This document shows, one piece after another, positions 56,491 through 64,000 of a DNA stretch of 64,000 nt. Position 1 is the first letter of the stretch, and each line of letters begins with the position of its first letter. Both the position numbers and the translations under genes were made by a program. The DNA comes from Microcebus murinus (taxonomy: Eukaryota > Chordata > Mammalia > Primates > Cheirogaleidae). A model generated the notes under the pieces. It was given only the letters and a program-made list of their open reading frames with translations, did no database searches and was not told the DNA's origin. The stretch covers positions 73,673,900-73,737,899 of the forward strand of contig NC_134116.1 of NCBI RefSeq assembly GCF_040939455.1. The letters run 5' to 3'.

Positions 56491-58290
56491 GCATTTGTTT
56501 CTTTTTGTCTCCTGAAAGGATTTAATGGCAAAGATCATTTATGGTGTTGTTTTGTTACTTTTCCAATGGTCCTAGCTAAGGACCGAGGACATGATATTTA
56601 TTTGATAAATACTCACTGGTTTTGGCTTCTGGCTTTCAGACTTAATAATATTGTGAGCCCGAACCAGTTAAGCAATTTATGAACACAGTGGTCACCAGGA
56701 TGATTTGCCCTGATAAATAACAGATAATAATCAGCACCAGGCCAAAGTGACCAGTGACATCCTGACAATAAATTGCTTAGCCTGGGTTGTCTCCTTTCTT
56801 GCATTTCCTCCTTAAAAAAAAAAAAAAGAAAAAGAAAAGAAAACTAAGGTAAAACACATGAGAGCTCATTGTGATTCTGAAATCATTTTGCTTCCAACTC
56901 TTATTCAAATCATCTCAGGGGCTTTGTTGACATTATCTGCCAAAGGCTGTAATCCATCTTTCCTAAAGGAGAGAGGCACCAGCAAACAAGGAGCAACGCC
57001 TTTCCCTGCACAGAGCTCTGGGGGCTATGGTCACCCTCCTGCCCGGGCTAGCGCTCGCCACCAGGCAGCACGTGCACAGGGCCCGGCCGCCTTTCTAAAG
57101 GGGAATATTTACAGTGTCGGGCGGCCGGGCGCTGTGGAGCTTAATGGGACTCTTAATAAAGGCAGCCTTCATTAAGACGGGAGCACAGGCAAGGTGCCCT
57201 TGCTTTTGAGGAAAGGACGACCCGGCACAAGACGGATGCTCCCCCTTGGCTTGGAAATCACGCAGGTCAAGTGCTTGTCATGCATTAACAGCCTTTTAAG
57301 TTCCTAGGCAGATTAAGAGGAGCGGCTTAGATAAATGAAGGAAGAGGAATCATGAGATCTGTCTTGGTAGCATAAACGTTGAGACACAGCAGCTGCATTT
57401 AAACAGAGCAATTTGCTAAATGAGGGGTTGGCTACATTCCAGATGGCCAATGTGACACAGGGCTTGGATGAATCCTTTATTCAATCATGCATCTGTCTAG
57501 ACTGAGACATGAAAGGCCAGGTTACAGCTACTGCAGCGGCAGCTTTGAAACCCTTACATAAAACACGTTCGGTTTTGCCAAGGAGGCAGTTTGGCCCAAG
57601 ATCAGCTGGAGAGGGGGTGGCGACAGGAGCCTTCAGGAAAGCCGGCTTCTTGGCTGAATGACGGCCAGCTTGGAGCAGGGGCTCTCCCCGTCCATGTCTG
57701 CTACCGTAGCACTTCACACACCTATGGGGGCCACGGGGGCAGGCAGGGGATCTTAGCAGGATGAGGCAGCAGTATAAGCTTAGAAAGCAGAAATACTGGT
57801 TATTTTTTCTGCGCTTTATTTTATTTTATTTTTTAATGTGCACTTTAAAAATCATTTTGTGTGTGCTTTGTCTTGATTCTTCTAGGTTGGTTTTTAAAAT
57901 TCCCCAGGCAGATGAAAGCACATCCTTAGCTGTCAATCATGACCCCACTCGGCCTTCCTGCCTCTCCACCCCTAGCATTTAATTCAGCCTTGGCGTGAGG
58001 ACATCACCAGAGATGATATCCTGAAGATACTAGCTCAGACGCTCGGAGGTAGACCAGATGACCACTCGGTAAGGGAGCCTCATAGTCTATGAAACCTATT
58101 GACTGGCTGATTTGAGCCAGGTCAGGCGACATAGAGACGTTCAATGGGCATTTGCCCCAACTCTAGGAAACAGGCAGCCAGAGGGTTTTCAGTGGGCTGC
58201 AGTGGTGACTTTACAGAAAGGCAGCTCCACTGGCGGGCTTCACTCTGGTAAGTTGCACCCCCAGGCCTGTTTTATTTTTATTTTTTAATT
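56491..58290. other. Unassigned non-coding sequence
   Basis: No gene or repeat recognised. The stretch around 57100-57520 (AATGGGACTCTTAATAAAGG, GCATAAACGTTGAGACACAG) is non-repetitive with few CpGs and would be worth a conservation check. An (ATTTT)n run sits near 57810-57835. Confidence 0.4.
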
Positions 58291-58301
58291 TTTATATTTT
58301 T

Positions 58302-58626
<325 letters not shown>

Positions 58627-58639
58627 TTATTTTTATTTT

Positions 58640-60197
58640 TGTATTAACAAGTTTCCTCGGGCAAGGGTTTCATTGTGTTCTTCAGCAGCCACCCCAGTGT
58701 GGTGGCTGGAACATTCTGATCAGCTATTAAGCAGCTCTGCTCCTCCCTGCCCTAGAGCCCTCGGGGCCAGCAGGGAGGGAGCCGTCACCCTTCACCGTGA
58801 GTGCAGCTTCCGTTTATTTCTGACTCAGGAGAAAAGCTGAACTTTAACCTGATGAATCACTAGCCGCACTTCCCGTGACATTCTGGGGAAAACTACAGCT
58901 TGCTTAGGAAGGACTCCAGAGCATGTCACCCGCAGCGGTTTCTGTCCTACACTGGGTGGAAAAATTTGAGTTCTGCTCTGTGTCAACACGCCAAAGCTTT
59001 CTCTCTTGGAAGTTTCCTACCCTATAGTCAGCCTGAAATAAACAAATTATCTGAACAGGGCTGTCCCAGGGGGGGATTCAGTGTTATCTCCCCACCAATC
59101 TCGCCCAGATCTCACTTCTTTTGTCACTGTTCTGAGCCTAGTTTCCTCATCTGAACCACAGAGCACAGAGAATTATCTGAGGAACTATTTTTCTCAATTC
59201 TCCCAGCACCACAATCTACAGCTGTAGGTGAGACTCTGGTCCACACATACGAGGAATGCCTTGGGGCACAGGTGGCCCAGACTTTACCAATGGAGATCTA
59301 TCTTCATGGCAGGAGTGCAGGCTACGGAAAGGGAGCTGCTCCGGCACCTTGGATATGCCATCAGGTGAGAACAATGGAGCCACTGAATTCTGGAATAGTT
59401 CCAAATCTGTTCCACTCCAGCCAATGAAGAAATGTCTCAGAAGAGGTTTAATAGTCAGTGTATTAAACTTCTAAAGAGACAAGTTTCCCAGTGTGCTCAG
59501 TGTTAACACTGATGAATCTTACTGAACCATCTTTCAGTGCATGGTCTTGGGCCAGGTGCAACAATCTAAAGGAGCCTCAAGAACAGTCACACTTGGTAGT
59601 AGGTGGTGGTGAACCAAGGTCCCCTGGCCTTTGTCAGCACAGAGCAGATGTGGCTTCCCTTATGCTGAGTATGACCAGGTCCCCACCCAATTCCAGGGCT
59701 ATGTGACAATCAGGAAATATGCAAATTTGGAAAACCTTGACAACTGCTGATGGATGATTAGGTGGCAGATAAGGAAGGTGACAACGAGGGCAGGGTCTGT
59801 GCTTCTGCTTATAAATAAACTTGTTTTCCTGTCATGTACAACCTGTGGCTGTGCTAGATGGCAACATGAGCTCTTTGATGCTGCACTGACTTTAAGCCTT
59901 TTTCCGACCTAATGAAAATCTGCTTTTAAAATGAGCATCCAATGAGACCTTACATCTGAGGCCTTAAGAGTGATGGAAAGTGCCGTGACTTTTTAACATT
60001 CAAATATAGCCCCACAGAGAGTCACCCTTGATTGACACTTTATTCCAATTCAAGCCTGTTAATTAAACACCTGTAGACACTAGCAACAAAGATTAAAGCA
60101 GCAAAAGCCGCAAACCATGCCTGGAATAAAATGCAACCTTGATTTGCTTAGAACCCACATCAAAGCGGAAACGCAGTATACCGGCCCATTCACACCT
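58640..60197. other. Unassigned sequence, possible MIR near 59.1 kb
   Basis: No gene recognised. CTGAGCCTAGTTTCCTCATC at 59132-59151 and the following CTGAACCACAGAGCACAGAG may be a MIR core remnant. Open frames (58900-59154, 59256-59474) are short and unsupported. Confidence 0.4.
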
Positions 60198-60216
60198 GGT
60201 CCACTAGGGGGCAGTG
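60198..60216 (+). promoter_or_regulatory. Near-consensus CTCF binding motif
   Basis: GGTCCACTAGGGGGCAGTG matches the core CTCF motif CCASYAGRKGGCRS at every position (CCACTAGGGGGCAG at 60201-60214). CTCF binds such sites as an insulator and loop anchor. The motif orientation is plus. It lies outside any repeat I recognise. Binding itself cannot be read from sequence. Confidence 0.7.
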
Positions 60217-61249
60217 GATGATCGCGTGTCCGCCGGGCCGGCTTCATGCGGGCTGCAGTCTGCACACCTGAAGTGTGGCAGGCCTTTCACGCCAAGTGAG
60301 CAGCGCGCCGCGATGACAGGTGTAGGGAGCAGCCACTTATTGCTACCAGCACAGTCCCTCAGAAGGATGCAGTGAGATGAACCGTTTGCATTTTTACCAA
60401 TGAGCTTGCATTATCACCAACAGGCAGTGCCACGGACCTGCCCTGGCTTCTCTGGGCCGCACCCTGGAGAGCCCCAGCAAGAGCAGCAGAGCCAGGGAGC
60501 CCCGCGTGCAGTCAGCTGGGGCTGGCAGCCCCGGGGCATGACTTGCCAAGGGGGGCTTCCCTCTGCCATCCCATCCCTGTGCCTGCGTCCATCCGGGGGT
60601 GGACTCCAGGCCCGGAAGCCGTGCAGCACAGACCCAGGGCACCATCTGGGTCCTAGTCTGTGGACTCGCCCCCACAGTCAGCCCGCACAGGTCATCCGCG
60701 CTCCCAGCGCGCAGCCCGGGCCTGAGCCTCTGTAGAAGCGCCCATCTGCTCTCTGCCAGGGGTCTCTCTCTCTCTTTTTCTTAATCTGCATTTTTTAAAA
60801 GGCTTAAAAGAGAATAGAGAGAAAGGCAACACCTGAGCAAAACCAGGAATTGGGACCAGCTGCATTTCAATGTCTGCACTCTCTCTTCTCATTCCTCCTT
60901 TATGCCCCCCCGCCCCCCATGCAAGAATCTGGTGCCCTCCTGTGACTTCGCCCAGTCCTAGAATAGCAAATCATTCCCCTTCGGTTGTGCTTACGTCACA
61001 CTCTCAGTCTCCTCTCCCAAGGGAATCTGCATTTAAGCCTTATCTCTAATTGTGAAGCAAAATACAGAGAAAGGATTCCTCCCTCCTGGCCTGATTAACT
61101 AGAGTCTCCCCTACCCCTGGGAGGTGAGCCAGATGTGCCATTTCCCCCTGCGCCCCAACTCTGATGCTTTCAGAGTGAGTCCGCATCCCCGGACCCATGT
61201 CTTCAACGTGAACCTGGAACGTCCCCTTTGCTTGCTTGAGAGGCAGTGA
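60217..61249. other. Unassigned GC-rich sequence
   Basis: No gene or repeat recognised. CpG content is moderate around 60230-60320 and 60660-60720. Open frames on both strands at 60394-60735 overlap each other in a proline/glycine-rich stretch and show no family. Confidence 0.4.
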
Positions 61250-61436
61250 AGCCTGGTGGGCAATGCACAGGCTCAGGTTGTCCAGCCTGGGTTCAAATCC
61301 CAATTGCGCCTCCCCCTAGGGGCATAGGACCGTGGCAAATTGCAGAACTGCTCGGTGCCTCAGTTTCCCCATTCTCACATTGGGCAATGATAGGATGTCG
61401 TGAGGACTGAATAAAAAGCTCCAAGAAGGGTACAAA
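61250..61436 (+). mobile_element. MIR SINE, near full length
   Basis: GCTCAGGTTGTCCAGCCTGG, GTTCAAATCCCAATTGCGCC, GTGCCTCAGTTTCCCCATTC and GATGTCGTGAGGACTGAATA follow plus-strand MIR from the 5' region to the 3' half. Confidence 0.78.
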
Positions 61437-61485
61437 GCTCGCACAAGTGAGCACTCCACGCGGCTCGCACAAGTGAGCACTCCAC
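61437..61485. repeat. 23-bp direct repeat, period 26
   Basis: GCTCGCACAAGTGAGCACTC plus CAC occurs at 61437-61459 and identically at 61463-61485. It lies at the tail of the MIR. Confidence 0.95.
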
Positions 61486-61489
61486 CCTC

Positions 61490-64000
61490 CTCGTGGTTTA
61501 GCTGACGCCGCACGTCCCTCTCCGTTTCCTTCTTCCTTTTTGCCTGAGCCTTGAGATGTAGATGCTCCTAGGCTCTTCCCTCCCCCTGGCTTCTTCCTGA
61601 AAGGATGGCAGATGGTCTTCTGGCCTCTGACTCAGTGCCTCCAACTCTCCTTCCACCCCCTACACCTACCTGGTCATCGCCGTGGAGAATCGGGCACTTG
61701 TCAGGACCCACGGAACTAAAGCAGAGAGTGTAAAAACAAAACAGCATCCCCAGACACCAAGAACGGCAATCGCGGTGGGGGGGGGGGCGGAGGATCCGAA
61801 AAATGTCCTTTATGTCAGGCCCGGGTGCTATTTGTAGAACAGTCATGGAAATAGGCGCTTGTTTACTTCGCCCAGATCAGAAGTGATTTCAGATTCTCTT
61901 CATTTAATCGTCTACTTCCACTGTGCAGATTCATAATTAAAATAAGAAACTTATTTATAAACCCAGAGTGGGAGCTGCGAGAGAGCTGCGGGGAGATGCT
62001 GTGCCGCAGAGCCCTCCGTGAAGCAGGCTCCAAGCCCGCCGGCCGCCTGGAAGGAGTGACAGGGACTCCCTGACATGGCCACGGATCTCTCTCACGGGGG
62101 CAGGGGGCCCCTTGCTCCCCGAACCCAGCGCTAGGTGGAGAGTGAGGACATTCCTCCTAGAGAGACCAGATTCTTCTCGGGAATTGCTGCAACCCCCAGC
62201 TTTGGGTGGGTGCTTAGGGTTTGGGTGCCATTGGCAGGTGCCAGGACCAGAGGGTGGGAAGAAAGTCCCCTGGTGGAGAAGCACTTGGGCATGGGCGGAG
62301 GTGGCAGGCAGAGGGATGAAGAGGTTGGCACAGAGGAGGAAGAAGACTAGCAGTGGGGAATCCGGTGGTGAGACAGAGTGGTGGGACTTCTCTCGGCCAC
62401 CCCACAAACCCTCAGGAATGTCTACAAAAGTCGCAAAATGATTTGTGATTGGTGTGGTTGGACGTCTTGTGAAAACCCAGGGAAGGGGCTGATTGGAAGC
62501 AAGAGGTGGACCCCCACCAACATCTGGGAACGTCAACACGACAACCATAAGGCTTGTTTGACATTGTGTGGCTACGTTAAACTTCACAAATAAATCCGTC
62601 AGTTTGTATTGGACTTATTTATTGCTCTTTTATTTCCAAAGACAGGGGAAATCTACTGGAGACATTTTTCTGTGTGTCCATATCAGAAATCTGTATGTCT
62701 TAATTATCATTATCTTAATTATTATTTATTATTAATAACTATTATTTATAATTAACATCTTAATTATTATTTTACAGACACTATAAAGCCTACATTGAAT
62801 GTTGTTTCCCTCTTTTTTTCTGGAATCAAGGAAGCTCGAGGAGAAATATGCTGCTCGTTTCTAAAAATTATTTAGGGCACTATGGAATATACTTTGTTAC
62901 TTGACTTTATCTTCACATGTATAATTTTTGCCTTCACCTATTCATAAATGTGCATGTGTGTACATTCTTTTCTATTCTATTCTACATTCGTTGCTGTAAG
63001 TTTGCCCAATTATCTTTTAGACACCATTGTTATTAATAAACAAAAACATAAATAAACACATTTTGCCTACCCTGGAAGTTCTTACACTTAATCTTTTATT
63101 GTGCTCCAGCTGGGACCCTGGGACTTTCAACTCATGGATGCCAGCACACATGCCTGGCTCCAGCCCTCTCATGCCTGATTTTCCTTCTCTCCTGGCTTAA
63201 ACTCATGGCCGACTGTATTAATAATAACCCCTTCCTCGGACCCACCCTCCACTCCCTTGCTCTCTCTCCTTGTCTGTTCTTGCTTGGCTAAACACCGCCC
63301 TTGGTTAAATCTGACTTTCCACCTGCCTCGAGCCTGCCTGCACGTGCAAATGTGGCTGGAGACAAACCACAGAGAGTGGTCTGACTTCCAATTCACGGCC
63401 ACAAACCACAAGTAAGTTCTCAGGGCTTCCTGGCAGCCATCCGCCTTCTCCCACCCTCCAAGGCCATTTCACTTCCTCCTGTCTCTGCAAGTCTCCGACG
63501 CCTCCTCCCCAATCCCCATTCTGGGACGAGACCTTGCTTCCTAAGCCCTCAGCAGAGGCCCTGGGCCAGACCCCACCGCACAGGCACCTGCCCCTGCACG
63601 GGGCTAGCATTGGATATGTCTCCCTTTCTCCACAGCATCCTCAACTTTCCAGTTTTCACTGGCTCATTCCCACCAGCATGCAAACAGGCCCTAATTTCTC
63701 CCACTGGCGAAAAGAAAAAAAGAGTTTGTATTGGCCCCCACGCTCCTTTCCAACAATCACCCCACTCTCTCCTCCCTTTTGCAGCAAAGTGACTAGAGAG
63801 AGGTTCATACTGCCGTCTCCCGTCTCAACTTCCTGCTGTCTCTCGTCAGAGTTCTCGCCAAGCTTTGGCCCCACCTTCCACAAAAGCTGTCTTGCCGGTC
63901 AGCAGTGACCTCTGCGCGGCTCAAGCTGGAGCACAGGCCGGGCCTCATCTTCCTGGCAGCTGCAGGTGACCCTGATCGCCCCGGGCAGCCTGACACCTCG
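61490..64000. other. Unassigned non-coding sequence
   Basis: No gene or confident repeat recognised. Contains an 11-base G run at 61777-61787. It also holds an extremely AT-rich, ATTATT-repeating stretch at about 62695-62780 and pyrimidine-rich sequence toward the right end. The 210-codon minus-strand frame (61955-62587) and 124-codon plus-strand frame (63534-63908) have no recognisable domain. Confidence 0.4.

Noticed and set aside
61955..62587. 210-codon minus-strand ORF
   Set aside because: No domain or known family. Proline/serine-rich reading opposite GC- and purine-rich DNA is expected by chance.

Overview
The window looks like nuclear DNA from a strepsirrhine primate, most likely a lemur. 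The main evidence is the Alu family. Most dimeric Alus carry an inter-arm block reading GTTGGCCAATTAATTTC on the antisense strand, together with a left arm ending GAGCCACCGCGCCCGGCC. From my knowledge of the family, this is the strepsirrhine Alu form and not the human AluS/Y form. Three young L1 tails share a 3' UTR ending in CTGTACCCCCATAATATGC. A probable piggyBac MITE at 53.3 kb fits the piggyBac activity reported for mouse lemur (Microcebus), but the species call is inference.

I find no convincing protein-coding gene, rRNA or tRNA. The open frames are short and overlap repeats or unique non-coding sequence. The only long one, 600 codons at 49.6-51.4 kb on the minus strand, is produced by a 31-bp minisatellite. 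The window reads as intergenic or deep intronic. One weak exon-like segment (7910-8001), one possible promoter/first exon (about 48.29-48.50 kb) and one CpG-island-like patch (36.72-37.03 kb) are the only gene hints, all unproven.

Layout. 0-8 kb: mostly unassigned sequence, with a probable solo LTR, a MaLR LTR and LINE-2 tails. 8-17 kb: three dimeric Alus, a MaLR LTR, a MER2-like relic, MIRs and a tripartite Alu. 19.5-24.2 kb: a dense retroelement block of LINE-2, an old L1 with an inverted segment, nested L1 and Alu insertions, and a MaLR LTR. 26.5-29.5 kb: two Alus, a free Alu monomer and a DNA-transposon MITE. 31-36.1 kb: a long LINE-2 relic, an old Alu, a MER5-like element, MIRs and a second MITE copy. 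36.7-43 kb: the CpG-rich patch, an L1M 3' end, and simple and homopolymer repeats. 43.9-46.2 kb: two similar 5'-truncated L1s in opposite orientation. 46.5-51.1 kb: CCAT and GGGGA repeats, a LINE-2 tail, a Tigger-like relic, and a 40-copy 31-bp minisatellite. 51-64 kb: mostly unassigned, with the piggyBac-like MITE, MIRs, one Alu and a near-consensus CTCF motif at 60.2 kb.

No genes act together here. What can be read is a history of insertions: target-site duplications date several elements relative to their hosts, and several local template-switch events are visible. I see no new enzymatic or defence system. The most unusual items are the piggyBac-like element, the two-copy TA-flanked MITE family with a possible transposase tail, the fixed-phase minisatellite and the tripartite Alu. 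All repeat family names come from recognising consensus features by eye, not from a database search.
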